DNA from: Mucilaginibacter aquariorum
GTDB taxonomy: Bacteria; Bacteroidota; Bacteroidia; Sphingobacteriales; Sphingobacteriaceae
Length of the DNA stretch: 64,000 nt
Direction: 5' to 3'
Assembly (NCBI RefSeq): GCF_024498135.1
Contig: NZ_JANHOH010000002.1
Coordinates: forward strand, 744,001-808,000
In this document: one piece after another, positions 1 to 9,156 of the stretch
Layout of the letters: each line of letters opens with the position of its first letter
How positions within the stretch are numbered: the stretch's first letter is position 1
Translations under genes and position numbers: made by a program
The notes under the pieces: generated by a model
What the model was told of the DNA's origin: nothing
The model's input: the letters and a program-made list of their open reading frames with translations, nothing else
Databases searched by the model: none

Positions 1-235
1 CAACCAGCACAATGGCCGAAGCCAGAAAAATGCCATCGCCTATATTTCCGCTAATAAAGTAGATACACGAGGTAACCAGCAGCAGGATCACCATCGGCTC
101 TTTGGCCAGTCCTTTCAGGGCATCGGTAAATCCGTTTTCCTTTTTAAACGACAGGCTGTTTACTCCATATTTTGACCTGGCGTCTATTACCTCCCTGTCG
201 CTGAGTCCCTGTACGTCAAAATTATTTGTTGCCAT
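1..235 (-). CDS. Cation-transporting P-type ATPase, N-terminal part (cut by window edge)
   Basis: Only the first 78 codons are present, read from an ATG at 235 leftwards off the window. The translation has the N-terminal cation-ATPase pattern: a short cytoplasmic stretch with LSDREVIDARSKYGVNSL (the loop typical of P2-type pumps), then a hydrophobic segment with EPMVILLLVTSCIYFISG, matching the first membrane helix of Ca2+/P2-type ATPases. The catalytic DKTGT domain lies outside the window. A second, complete pump of the same general type is at 36398-39100. Substrate cannot be told from this piece. Confidence 0.8.
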   Translation of the reverse strand, partial: MATNNFDVQGLSDREVIDARSKYGVNSLSFKKENGFTDALKGLAKEPMVILLLVTSCIYFISGNIGDGIFLASAIVLV

Positions 236-707
236 TTTATATATCGGTCTAAAATTGAAGGCTTGATCGGGCTACTCCATATGGGAATGCCACTAAAGGG
301 AAACGTGGTTTTCCATGCTGCCGTTATTCTAATCCAGCCGAATAGTGTGGCAAAGAAAACGCTTAGTAATGAACCAACGCCCCCATAGCGAACGAATGTT
401 TTTGCACAACCCGGTTAATCGCTTAGAAGATACCTCCCCTGATTTGAAGATACGTTTTATTATCTTTTTGATAACATTATTATTGGACTGATTTTACAGG
501 GCTATTGCGTCAGCGAAGAACATTTGAGGGCTGGTACAACTTAATTATCGAAAAACAGACGCGACCGAAAATAGTGCCGGCTGAAAAAAGTTCAGCATCT
601 ATTCGGATCATGTCTTAGCAGCAGAGGCGCATGGCCTGCATATGCGTTCGACACCATGCGTAACTCAGGTGTCACTGTAAGCCTAAACTGATGTCTTCCA
701 ATGAATA
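236..707. other. Intergenic stretch, no gene seen
   Basis: About 470 bases between the P-type ATPase start and the end of the receiver gene. I see no convincing ORF, RNA gene or repeat and no Crp/Fnr-type palindrome of the kind found elsewhere in the window. It must hold the ATPase promoter, but I could not identify a clear TAnnTTTG box. Confidence 0.5.
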
Positions 708-1082
708 CTAATAACTCAATGACTGATCATTCACAAGCCCTATCACTTTGTCGACAATTTCACGGCCATCAAAAGGTTTGCGGATATAACCGTTGGCCTG
801 GCATTCGGTTGCGATGAGTTCAATATCGTTCGCCGTGGAAAGAACAATCACCGGGATATCCCTTAGCCCGCTTACCTGTTTGATCTTGTGGCACAAACGG
901 TGCCCGGGCTTGTTATTGATAAATTCATCGATGAGGATGAGGTTGGGGCCAAATAACAGGATCTGTTCGAGGTTTTCAGGTTCCCGGGTGCTCATCGTGT
1001 TAAACCCCTCAGCCTCCAAAATATAAGTGACCAGTTCCCGTATATCCTGGTCATTTTCAATGATCAATACTTTTTTTTTCAC
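708..1082 (-). CDS. Single-domain response regulator (receiver only)
   Basis: A stand-alone CheY-like receiver. Counted from an upstream TTG at 1091, the acidic pocket is E12/D14, the phosphoacceptor is D55 in LILIDEF, the switch residue is S85 or T86 in VLSTAND, and the conserved Lys is K105 in IRKPF. No output domain follows, so it probably acts by protein contact or in a phosphorelay. I prefer the GTG at 1082 as start, because the protein then begins directly with the first beta strand (KKKVLIIEND); the TTG at 1091 is the alternative. It is not obviously in an operon, and no cognate kinase is adjacent. A second receiver-only protein lies at 23330, and a soluble histidine kinase at 43056 is a possible partner. 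Confidence 0.85.
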   Translation of the reverse strand: MKKKVLIIENDQDIRELVTYILEAEGFNTMSTREPENLEQILLFGPNLILIDEFINNKPGHRLCHKIKQVSGLRDIPVIVLSTANDIELIATECQANGYIRKPFDGREIVDKVIGLVNDQSLSY

Positions 1083-1288
1083 GCGCCGCAATTTAATCTG
1101 TCAGTGTTATTCAAAGGTATTGATTTTTCTTTAACTGGCGGAGCCCCACCACCTGGGAGCAACACTATTCCCCCGTGCTACAGATGAAAACGGCTGGCGA
1201 AGCTTCTGATAAAGAACGAGTGCTAATTGAGCTGGATATTCCATGAGTTCGATGCTTACGTCACAGAAGGCACCAGATTACACTAATT

Positions 1289-3814
1289 TTAGCGATACCA
1301 CAGGATATGATTGTCTTCAAGCGGTACCGAAATGCCTTTATAAGCCGGAACGACCCTTGGTGTAAAGTCGCCCACCGGGCGTTTGGTATTAATTGATGCC
1401 AGGTATATATGTGCGCCATCCGCTGCCCGCTCCACTTGTAAAAACATAGGGGTAATCATGGGGGCGCCACCGTTCAGATCGTCAGCAAATAATTCTACTT
1501 TTACATATTCCGGATTTATGCCGTTGATCCAAACACTGATATGGAACTTATAGGCATCATTCGCGTTGTCGATTTGCAAGGTTCTGAATGCCACCTCAGC
1601 CCATCTGTTTTTTAAATCGCGTTGAATGGCCCTGATTGACCATCCCTTTATTCGTTCGTTAAAACGGGAGGCCGCAGGTATATAATATTGTTCGGAATAT
1701 TGCCTGACCGTGCGGTTGGCGGAAAATACCGGCGTGAGCTTAGCCATGCTTTGACGGACACGTTCCACCCAACGGACCGGTATCCCGTTGCTATTTCTCG
1801 TATAAAATTCGGGAATTACTTTATTTTCCAATAACTCGTAAAGCTCATTTGCTTCGGTTGCATCCCATCCGAAATCCTGGTGTTCCCGTCCATCACCCAG
1901 CGCCCATCCGACGGATGGCGAATAAGCCTCGGCCCACCATCCATCCAGTTCCGAAAGGTTAAGCCCCCCGTTAACAAGCACTTTCATTCCGCTGGTGCCG
2001 CATGCTTCCCAGGGCCGTTTAGGCGTGTTCAGCCAAACATCTGCACCCTGTACCAGCATTTCTGTTACCAGCATATCGTAATCGCTCAGAAAAACAACAT
2101 GATCCTGGAGCTGATAATCCTGTATGAAATTTACCCACTGCTGGATCAACTGCTTACCCGGTTCGTCATGGGGTGGAGCTTTGCCCGCAATAATTAACTG
2201 AACAGGAAAATCCGGATTTCTCAGGATTTTGACAAGCCGGTAAGGATCAGTTAGCAATAGGTTAGTTCGTTTATAGGGTACGAAACGGCGCGCGAACGCC
2301 AGGGTTAACACTTCCGGGTTAAAAATATGGTTGGCATATTCAATCAAGCTGCATGGATAACCGGCCAATGTTAATTGCCGGAACAATCTGTTACGGGTAT
2401 AGTCTACAAGTTGCCCGCGTGACTTTTGCCGGAATTCCCAGAGGGTTTCGTCAGACAGGTCAGCGATGCTTTGCGACATCGTTGATAATTCACCCCGCCA
2501 GCGGTTCTTTCCGCAGGCATTTGTCCAGATCGCATCTGCCATTTCTGAATCCCAAGTCGGCATATGCACACCATTTGTTACATGCCCGACCGGTATTTCG
2601 CTTATCGGCCAGCGTGGGAAAAGAGAAGAAAATAGTTGCCTGCTTACAGATCCATGCAGTTCACTTACGCCGTTTATGGTCATGCTACCGCGTATAGCGA
2701 GATAGGCCATTTTAAATTCCTCCGATTCGTTTGCAGGATCATGACGGCCAAGTGACATCAAGTGATCAAATTCTATATCAAGCTCTTTTTGCGCATAAAT
2801 GGCCAGGTACTGCTCCATTAAAGGTACGCTGAATTGATCGAACCCCGCTGCAACAGCAGTATGGGTGGTGAATATATTTCCAGCCCGTGTCACAGCCATG
2901 GCATCTTCAAATGAACAATTATTCCTGCGCATAAAATCCCCGGCCCGTGCCAGTACCACGAATGCGGCATGGCCTTCATTCATGTGGCATACTTCCGGGT
3001 TGATGTCCAAAGCTGCCAGTAATTTCCATCCGCCAATACCTAATACCAGCTCCTGCTGGATGCGCATGTCCGGCCCGCCTCCGTATAGTTCATTTGTAAT
3101 GGCACGGTGTACAGGGGCATTTGCCGGGTCGTTACTATCAAGCAGGTAGAGCCGGGTACGACCCACCCGTACTTCCCATGTGCGTAGCCAGACTTCGGAT
3201 CCGCATAAAGAGATTTTCAGACGCAGCCATTCGCCGTTCTCCAGCCGGAGCGGCACAATGGGTAACTGTCCGGGGTCATTGTAGGAATACAAGGCCTGCT
3301 GCCTGCCATAGGTGTCGATGACTTGCCTGAAGTATCCCTGCTGGTACAATAAGCCCACACCAATGACCGGTACGCCAAGGTCGCTCGCTGATTTTAACTG
3401 GTCTCCCGCGACGTTTCCCAGTCCGCCAACATAAATTGGCAATGCCTCACTCAGCATAAATTCCATACTGAAATAGGCGACTGCATTCAAGGTGCTTTGA
3501 CTATGAGTTGCCTGGAACCATGCCGGAGCAGTAGATAAGTCACCTTTTAACCGGATAAGCTCTGTCAGCTTGGTTTGAAAAGCGGGATCTCCCAGTTTTT
3601 CAATGAGTTTGTCTTTAGATACCGTTTTTAAAATAATCCAGGGATTACGGGTCTGTTGCCACAAATCCTGGTCAAGTTCTCGCCACAACTGGTCTGAAGA
3701 GTGGTTCCAGGACCATCGCAAGTCAAGCGCCAGTTCAGCAAGCTCACTGATGCCTTGAATGTCAGATCTGGAAAAATCAAATAAATGATGGATATTAAAA
3801 GGTTTACCTTGCAT
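1289..3814 (-). CDS. glgP: Alpha-glucan (glycogen/maltodextrin) phosphorylase
   Basis: Cytoplasmic PLP enzyme that releases glucose-1-phosphate from alpha-1,4-glucans. The protein is 841 residues, the size of the short bacterial/archaeal alpha-glucan phosphorylase family with an N-terminal DUF3417-like region (residues about 15-130). Visible motifs are HMNEGHAAF near 277, the FARRFVPYKR segment near 506, and EACGTSGMK at 603-611, whose Lys611 should carry pyridoxal phosphate. ATG start at 3814. The PPOX gene lies 35 bases upstream on the same strand, so the two may be cotranscribed. Together with the trehalose enzyme at 10726 it suggests storage-carbohydrate turnover during stress; glucose-1-phosphate could feed the phosphoketolase pathway encoded further right (inference). 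Confidence 0.93.
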   Translation of the reverse strand: MQGKPFNIHHLFDFSRSDIQGISELAELALDLRWSWNHSSDQLWRELDQDLWQQTRNPWIILKTVSKDKLIEKLGDPAFQTKLTELIRLKGDLSTAPAWFQATHSQSTLNAVAYFSMEFMLSEALPIYVGGLGNVAGDQLKSASDLGVPVIGVGLLYQQGYFRQVIDTYGRQQALYSYNDPGQLPIVPLRLENGEWLRLKISLCGSEVWLRTWEVRVGRTRLYLLDSNDPANAPVHRAITNELYGGGPDMRIQQELVLGIGGWKLLAALDINPEVCHMNEGHAAFVVLARAGDFMRRNNCSFEDAMAVTRAGNIFTTHTAVAAGFDQFSVPLMEQYLAIYAQKELDIEFDHLMSLGRHDPANESEEFKMAYLAIRGSMTINGVSELHGSVSRQLFSSLFPRWPISEIPVGHVTNGVHMPTWDSEMADAIWTNACGKNRWRGELSTMSQSIADLSDETLWEFRQKSRGQLVDYTRNRLFRQLTLAGYPCSLIEYANHIFNPEVLTLAFARRFVPYKRTNLLLTDPYRLVKILRNPDFPVQLIIAGKAPPHDEPGKQLIQQWVNFIQDYQLQDHVVFLSDYDMLVTEMLVQGADVWLNTPKRPWEACGTSGMKVLVNGGLNLSELDGWWAEAYSPSVGWALGDGREHQDFGWDATEANELYELLENKVIPEFYTRNSNGIPVRWVERVRQSMAKLTPVFSANRTVRQYSEQYYIPAASRFNERIKGWSIRAIQRDLKNRWAEVAFRTLQIDNANDAYKFHISVWINGINPEYVKVELFADDLNGGAPMITPMFLQVERAADGAHIYLASINTKRPVGDFTPRVVPAYKGISVPLEDNHILWYR

Positions 3815-3849
3815 ATCTATGGGTGATCTTCGTAGTTAAAAATTCTGAC

Positions 3850-4299
3850 CTATTCCTCAAAACGACCTGTTTTTCTGCTTAAAACAACCTTAAATACAAC
3901 GGGATCTATGGTTGTACCGATGTCGTTCTCATTTTCGGCAATCCCGTGGGAAGCATGATTGGACGGATTATTCGCCAAAGGCATCAGCCGGTGTGTTATT
4001 CCCTGCATGGCCTGTTGTTTTTCATCCGGATCAGTAATTTCTTCGAACAGTCCCCAGGCAATAACACTTTTCCAGCGAAAGACACTCCGGATGTCGTCAA
4101 CCTGGAAGCAGACCTGCGGATTCCTGCGCATCATTTCTATTTTTTTTCCGGCTGCCGAATGGCAATAGATAACGGAATCTTTGTAGAAGTAATGTAAAGG
4201 AACCACGTAGACAGTACCTTTATTGTGACAGCCTAAACGACCTATTACCTGTTGCTTCAACAGGCCTTCTATTTGTTGTTCATTTAATTCGCCTAACAT
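3850..4299 (-). CDS. PPOX-fold flavin-binding protein (pyridoxamine 5'-phosphate oxidase family), copy 1
   Basis: 149-residue split-barrel protein of the pyridoxamine-phosphate-oxidase/NimA-like superfamily, usually FMN-binding. Visible family features are the N-terminal segment LGELNEQQIEGLL, the strand pair GRLGCHNKGTVYVVPLHY, CHSAAGKKIEMMRRNPQVCFQVDD and the FRWKSVIAWGLFEEI strand. It has a clear paralogue at 21606-22076 with the same length and blocks, including the C-terminal KKTGRFE-like end. The substrate is unknown; related proteins reduce nitro compounds or bind flavin or F420. It is 35 bases from the phosphorylase gene downstream. ATG start at 4299. Confidence 0.85.
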   Translation of the reverse strand: MLGELNEQQIEGLLKQQVIGRLGCHNKGTVYVVPLHYFYKDSVIYCHSAAGKKIEMMRRNPQVCFQVDDIRSVFRWKSVIAWGLFEEITDPDEKQQAMQGITHRLMPLANNPSNHASHGIAENENDIGTTIDPVVFKVVLSRKTGRFEE

Positions 4300-4364
4300 T
4301 TCGATATAAGTTTAATTTGTAATTTTTTATGTCTTGGTTTATCAGTACGCCGGCACTTCGTTTA

Positions 4365-5027
4365 TTATCCGCTAGTTTGACTGCCGGGCGCTAAAATATC
4401 GCCGGGTTTTAATTGCATTGGTTCATGAAAAAACCTGGCAAGCAATATCATCGAACCAGGCGCGGTGATCAGCCAGGGAGAAGCGACCAGTAACAGCCCG
4501 GGTGAAAAATGAGGATAAAAATAGACAAAGGAGATAACCGGAACCATTAATCCATTCGCTATCAGGAACCACCTTAGCCAGAACCGTGGGTTGCCTTTAT
4601 TGAAGGTGAAACCGGCAAACAGCGTAGATGTCCCCATGCAAATGTAGCCCAGCGCATCTATTGTCCAGAAGAAGGAGCGCGGGCTTACTGTCAGTATATT
4701 GGGTTTAGGATCATACAGTGACATCGGTATGACCACCGCCAATTGAACTGTGTACATCAAAATCACATAGACCGCGTACAACACCGCAAAGAGCAGCGCC
4801 GCATGGCTCCAGATCCGTTTTTTGTTTGTTGTAGAATAATGAAGTGCCAGTATTGCCAGTAAGAACGGGGGGGCTATACCCAGGGAAAAGCCATAAATGA
4901 GCGAATCCGCCAGGGGATAGCCAATGACTTTTAACAGTTGAAGCAACTGTACAGCACCATAACCGACAATGGCAATAAATGCCGTCAGCGCAGCGTAATA
5001 TCCAAGTTTGCTGACATCGTTTCTCAT
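4365..5027 (-). CDS. Multi-pass inner-membrane protein of unknown function
   Basis: About 220 residues with roughly six hydrophobic segments (for example AALTAFIAIVGYGAVQLL, GIAPPFLLAILAL, AALLFAVLYAVYVILMY, LLLVASPWLITAPGSMILL). I do not recognise the family. The frame is open upstream to a TTG at 5084, but that TTG lies inside a perfect TAATTTTG promoter box (5089-5082), so translation should begin at the ATG at 5027. The promoter carries a near-consensus Crp/Fnr palindrome at 5135-5146 in class I register, which would place this gene in the regulon that dominates the window. Confidence 0.7.
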   Translation of the reverse strand: MRNDVSKLGYYAALTAFIAIVGYGAVQLLQLLKVIGYPLADSLIYGFSLGIAPPFLLAILALHYSTTNKKRIWSHAALLFAVLYAVYVILMYTVQLAVVIPMSLYDPKPNILTVSPRSFFWTIDALGYICMGTSTLFAGFTFNKGNPRFWLRWFLIANGLMVPVISFVYFYPHFSPGLLLVASPWLITAPGSMILLARFFHEPMQLKPGDILAPGSQTSG

Positions 5028-5081
5028 TTGCTGTATTTTACGGTGAAGAAAAGGGTGACAAGGAATGGATTGCTTGCCAGC

Positions 5082-5146
5082 CAAAATTAGGCGGCTTTGG
5101 AGTTCCGGAAAAAGATGCTGATCATTAAAATAAATGAGATTGGTCA
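5082..5146 (-). promoter_or_regulatory. Putative Crp/Fnr class I promoter of the 5027 membrane-protein gene
   Basis: TGAGATTGGTCA at 5135-5146 matches the window-wide TGAY-N4-RTCA palindrome except for one base. A perfect TAATTTTG -7 box lies at 5089-5082 on the minus strand. Palindrome centre to first base of the box is 51.5 bp, the same as at the fixI and 20095 promoters. Predicted transcription start is near 5077, leaving a leader of about 50 bases. Confidence 0.55.
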
Positions 5147-5277
5147 GGTTCGGTATGAACCGTTCGGTTAAAAAGGTATCAAAACCTTCATAACCGCTTA
5201 ATCATTGATTTAAGCGTTTTATGCCAATCCTATCGTTGCCGAAGTGACACTTCCTTGCCTATATTATAAATACAGAT

Positions 5278-5526
5278 TTAACAAGCGCCACATATTGAAG
5301 GGACAAATAACAGGTGATTACGCTCTGCTTGTAGGTCAAACTGACCATCTTGCATGTCTTTGTTCAGTTTTAAAAGAAAAGAGGAGCCAGGAGAAAGTCG
5401 TTTGGATCTGCTATTGAGTTCATCTTTATGATGGTGCCCCTTTTTTAGAGTACATAGACCGCTAAAAGCGCGGGAAATAGACAAAATATCACTATCGGGT
5501 TGGCTTTTTATTAGGCGGCTCTTCAT
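5278..5526 (-). CDS. Doubtful small ORF, 82 residues
   Basis: ATG-initiated frame in a gene-poor stretch (5100-5738). The product is basic, rich in Ser, Lys and His (LKKGHHHKDEL near residue 28), with no membrane segment, motif or family I recognise. No Crp/Fnr palindrome or clear promoter box was found upstream. It may be chance. Confidence 0.22.
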   Translation of the reverse strand: MKSRLIKSQPDSDILSISRAFSGLCTLKKGHHHKDELNSRSKRLSPGSSFLLKLNKDMQDGQFDLQAERNHLLFVPSICGAC

Positions 5527-5738
5527 TAGTTAAATGATAGTGCGATCAATGCGCATCCGCTGTATTGCAGCTTTTTCTGATGAGAAAACGCTGGTTTTTT
5601 ATGCCGAAAAAACGGCTGCAAAATCTGCGTGAAGCTGAAGACTGACAGGAGAGCAAAAACTAAAATTTAATGAACTATCAGCGCATTAAAAAAGATATTA
5701 AATACTAACAGAAGCCATCAGCGCTGAAAGCTCTGCAA

Positions 5739-6023
5739 TTAAGCCTGTTCGGCCACCAGGTCACCGATACTGATATGGAACAGACGGCAGATCTCGGTTA
5801 ACCTTTCCAGTGTCAGGTCACGTGTGCCTGATAACCAAACCCGCAGCTCATTCATTTCCACCCGGATATGGTTGCCGAACTGCGAACGGTTCAAGCCGGT
5901 TTCAGCAAGCAACTGCTCAATTCGGACACTTAAGGCTGACCGTTGTTCACTTTGCAGCAGATCAGCAGGGCGTAATTGGTCTAAAAGACGACCTAAAAAG
6001 GTCATACTGTTTTCTGTATTCAT
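5739..6023 (-). CDS. XRE/Cro-type helix-turn-helix protein
   Basis: 94 residues. The second half is a lambda-repressor-like HTH: RIEQLLAETGLNRSQFGNHIRVEMNELRVWLSGTRDL, then LTLERLTEICRLFHISIGDLV, which is the typical five-helix XRE ending. The N-terminal 30 residues are a short extension without a recognised domain. It is a single-gene unit with 450 bases of empty DNA upstream; it could be autoregulated. ATG start at 6023. Confidence 0.75.
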   Translation of the reverse strand: MNTENSMTFLGRLLDQLRPADLLQSEQRSALSVRIEQLLAETGLNRSQFGNHIRVEMNELRVWLSGTRDLTLERLTEICRLFHISIGDLVAEQA

Positions 6024-6474
6024 ATAGCCTGGTAGTTAGATGAATCACAAGATAAGGAACCTTACCCCTTTTTGCGCAAGATGTTGAAAACTTAAAGATT
6101 AGTTAACAGGCAATTTACAGCAAGGCTTGATCGATGCTGCTTTTATCCAGTTTTTCCGCTGGGCCTATGACAGGCTAGCGGATAGCCTCTACTACTTCTC
6201 GTCCAAGGCCCGCTAACCGCCTTTGTTATCGGGTTAAATATCAGGGTGGTTTCGCCGATAACTGTAGCAATGTAGCGGTATAGCCCCGTACTCAAAACAA
6301 AGCCTTTATAATCCGGATTTGTTAATTGATGATTAGTTTTTCCTTGTTAATAAGCAGTTGAGTTTACTATCCCATAGTACTGCAAGGATGGTCGATGGGA
6401 ACATTTTGGAAGATCCGTCTTATCATGTGACGGAGGAAAAGTTAACTTAGCGGCATAACAAAAAACTATTAAAA
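6024..6474. other. Intergenic region between divergent XRE gene and nhaA
   Basis: About 450 bases without a plausible gene. It should contain the divergent promoters. I see no Crp/Fnr-type palindrome and no strong TAnnTTTG box. A GGAGG-like sequence (6431-6437, CGGAGGAA) lies about 40 bases before the nhaA ATG, too far to be its ribosome site. Confidence 0.4.
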
Positions 6475-7785
6475 ATGGAAAAAGCGCCGATAGATAAGTT
6501 GGTCAGGCCGGTAAGCAAATTTATTCATTTAGAATATACCAGCGGGATCGTATTGTTTCTGGGCGTTTTACTGGCCATTATCTGGGTGAACTCCCCATGG
6601 GGAGAAAGTTACCATCATATCTGGGAGATCAAATTTTCCTTAGGATTTAACGAGCATGTTTTAAGCCATCCGTTGCACCTTTGGATCAATGACGGGTTAA
6701 TGGCCATCTTCTTTTTCGTGATCGGCCTGGAGCTCAAACGGGAGTTCCTGGATGGAGAATTATCCAGCGCAAAGAAGGCCGCCCTGCCGATGTTCGCCGC
6801 TTTAGGCGGTATGCTTATTCCTGCCGGCATCTATTATTTGATCAATAGGAATACAGAATCAGCCCACGGCTGGGGGATACCGATGGCTACGGATATTGCT
6901 TTCGCGTTGGCCCTGCTAACGCTTGCAGGTAAACATATTCCGGGCTCGGTCAAAGTCTTTCTTTCCGCGCTTGCCGTGGCAGATGATCTTGGCGCTGTCC
7001 TGGTGATTGCCTTTTTTTACAGTTCAAACCTTGATTTCTTGCCTTTAATGATCGGTAGGATATTCCTGGTCGTACTGATCATTGGTAACGCGGTCGGCAT
7101 CCGGAGTTCGGCTTTTTACCTGCTGCTTGGTTTTGGCGTTTGGGTAGGTTTTCTCCTTTCGGGTGTCCATGCGACCATAGCCGGTGTGCTGGTCGCCTTT
7201 ACCATACCGGCCACAACAAAGATCGACGAAAAGCGATATTCAGAGCGATTACGGGAGTTATCTTACGATTTTGATGAAGAGGTACCCAATTGCAGCACGC
7301 TGATCACCGCCAGACAGCAGCAGACCATAGAGCATATCAAGACATTAAGCCTGGCTGCCCAAACCCCTTTGCAAAAGATAGAACATGCCCTGCATCCATG
7401 GGTAGCGTTCGTGATCATGCCACTTTTTGCTTTGGCAAATTCGGGAATCATCATCGGACATGACTTTTTTTCATCGCTGGTTAATCCGGTCAGTATAGGT
7501 GTGATCACAGGACTGCTCATTGGTAAATTCACCGGGGTTTTACTTTTCACCTGGCTGATCATTAAAAGTGGTTTTGCAGTCTTACCCGAAAAAGCTACCT
7601 GGGGGCATATGACAGGTGTAGCAGCGCTGGCCGGGATAGGTTTTACCATGTCCTTGTTCGTTTCCGGGCTTGCTTTCACCAAGCCCGAGTTTATGGATCA
7701 GGCAAAATATGGAATACTTTTAGCCTCGATAATTGCCGGCGTTATCGGGATCACGTTGCTCAAACGAACTAAAGAAGCCATTTAG
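6475..7785 (+). CDS. nhaA: Na+/H+ antiporter NhaA
   Basis: 436-residue inner-membrane antiporter exchanging cytoplasmic Na+ for external H+. Family hallmarks are visible: LWINDGLMAIFFFVIGLELKRE (residues about 69-90), PMATDIAFALALLTL with the transport Asp, ALAVADDLGAVLVIAFFY with the paired Asp residues, and GIGFTMSLFVSGLAF near the C-terminus. The ATG at 6475 gives the usual length. It is a single gene, convergent with the DUF389 gene and close to a CPA1 antiporter, so this area is an ion-homeostasis block. Confidence 0.95.
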   Translation: MEKAPIDKLVRPVSKFIHLEYTSGIVLFLGVLLAIIWVNSPWGESYHHIWEIKFSLGFNEHVLSHPLHLWINDGLMAIFFFVIGLELKREFLDGELSSAKKAALPMFAALGGMLIPAGIYYLINRNTESAHGWGIPMATDIAFALALLTLAGKHIPGSVKVFLSALAVADDLGAVLVIAFFYSSNLDFLPLMIGRIFLVVLIIGNAVGIRSSAFYLLLGFGVWVGFLLSGVHATIAGVLVAFTIPATTKIDEKRYSERLRELSYDFDEEVPNCSTLITARQQQTIEHIKTLSLAAQTPLQKIEHALHPWVAFVIMPLFALANSGIIIGHDFFSSLVNPVSIGVITGLLIGKFTGVLLFTWLIIKSGFAVLPEKATWGHMTGVAALAGIGFTMSLFVSGLAFTKPEFMDQAKYGILLASIIAGVIGITLLKRTKEAI

Positions 7786-7824
7786 TGCCAACAACGATTG
7801 CCGTTAATTACAACTTCCGTTCTT

Positions 7825-9147
7825 TTATTGCACGATTAGTCTGATGCCGGCTGTCTTATATCTTACCCGGAGCCATTGTTCCAGCCTGATGCGGTCAGCG
7901 GGTCTGATCGCTGAGCCAAAGCCGGCAAGGGCTACCTTCAACGTATCTGCTTTCCGGCCTTCAGCGGTGTGAACCACCATTGAACTGATCCCGAACGATC
8001 GTATGCCCGGATACAGGACTTTCAACTCCGCTAATACGCTTGTGTCAGCTACGGCCGGGGTCTTCACCGTTGCCTTCACTGTATCTGTGCGTTGTTGCCT
8101 GCTGAATACGTCTTCCATGATACTGGCTTTGATCTGGGAGAAATCGATCTCTTGTTTGGCATTTAGGCCCTGCCGGATGTTGAGCTTGACGCCTCGTAAC
8201 TTGTAATCATTTAGATGTAACCGTAATGAATCCAATTCCTGTTTACTTAGCTCATTCCCGATCAGCAGCAGGTCGATCTCCTTATTCTTTTGACTGTACT
8301 TATACGACTTAGACACCACCTGGGTGTTGTGGAACCGAAAGCGCTCCTCCACGAATTTACGGGCATTCGTTTCAAATATGCTTTTATCCACAATACGGTA
8401 AGCCATAACCACACTTGGGATAATCGTAATGAGCACAACGATCACCATATAACGGTTCACCTTCTTCCCAATTCCGGGATCATCAAAATGCTTGCGGTGC
8501 ATTTTAATGTAACGGGCCATTAAGAAAGTGGCGATAGCGATAAATACGCTGTTAATAAAATACAGGTATAAAGCGCCCAGGGCATACAACCAGTTCCCTG
8601 TGGCCAGGCCAAAGCCCGCGGTACATAGGGGCGGCATCAAGGCCGTTGCGATAGCGACGCCGGGTATCACGTTACTCCGCTCATTACGTGATGCCGCTAC
8701 CATACCCGCCAGTCCGCCAAAAAAGGCAATAAAAACATCCCAGATCGACGGCGAGGTACGGGCCAGCAGTTCGGACTGTGCCTCATGCAAGGGCGTGATA
8801 TAGAAATACAAGGTCGATGTGAGTATGCTGAATAGAGTGGCTACCAAAAGGTTTTTGCCGCCCTTTTTTACCAGTTCCAGGTCATTGATTCCTATGCCAA
8901 GACCGATACCCATCACCGGCCCCATAATAGGTGAAATTAGCATGGCGCCGATGATCACTGCTGTTGAATTGACGTTCAGACCGATAGAAGCAATAAAAAC
9001 AGCGAAAATAAGCGCCCATAAATTCGCGCCTTTAAAGTCGACGTTTTTCCGGATCGCCTCGATGATCACCGCTTCGTCGGCCTTATCCTCCGACAAACTG
9101 AACCGGTGCGCCATAAAGTTTTTTATTCCTCTTGTGATCTCACTCAT
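7825..9147 (-). CDS. DUF389 / TIGR00341-type membrane protein
   Basis: 440 residues. The N-terminal half is a DUF389 membrane domain: NSTAVIIGAMLISPIMGPVMGIGLG, IAFFGGLAGMVAASR and NVIPGVAIATALMPPLCTAGFG are the characteristic loops, followed by a Tyr-rich helix (ALGALYLYFINSVFIAIATF). The C-terminal half (about residues 240-440) is soluble with BON/OsmY-like alternating strands. Function is unknown; the family is often linked to transport or envelope stress. It lies 9 bases downstream of the CPA1 antiporter gene on the same strand, so the two are almost certainly one operon. Confidence 0.88.
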   Translation of the reverse strand: MSEITRGIKNFMAHRFSLSEDKADEAVIIEAIRKNVDFKGANLWALIFAVFIASIGLNVNSTAVIIGAMLISPIMGPVMGIGLGIGINDLELVKKGGKNLLVATLFSILTSTLYFYITPLHEAQSELLARTSPSIWDVFIAFFGGLAGMVAASRNERSNVIPGVAIATALMPPLCTAGFGLATGNWLYALGALYLYFINSVFIAIATFLMARYIKMHRKHFDDPGIGKKVNRYMVIVVLITIIPSVVMAYRIVDKSIFETNARKFVEERFRFHNTQVVSKSYKYSQKNKEIDLLLIGNELSKQELDSLRLHLNDYKLRGVKLNIRQGLNAKQEIDFSQIKASIMEDVFSRQQRTDTVKATVKTPAVADTSVLAELKVLYPGIRSFGISSMVVHTAEGRKADTLKVALAGFGSAIRPADRIRLEQWLRVRYKTAGIRLIVQ

Positions 9148-9156
9148 CTTCTTAAT

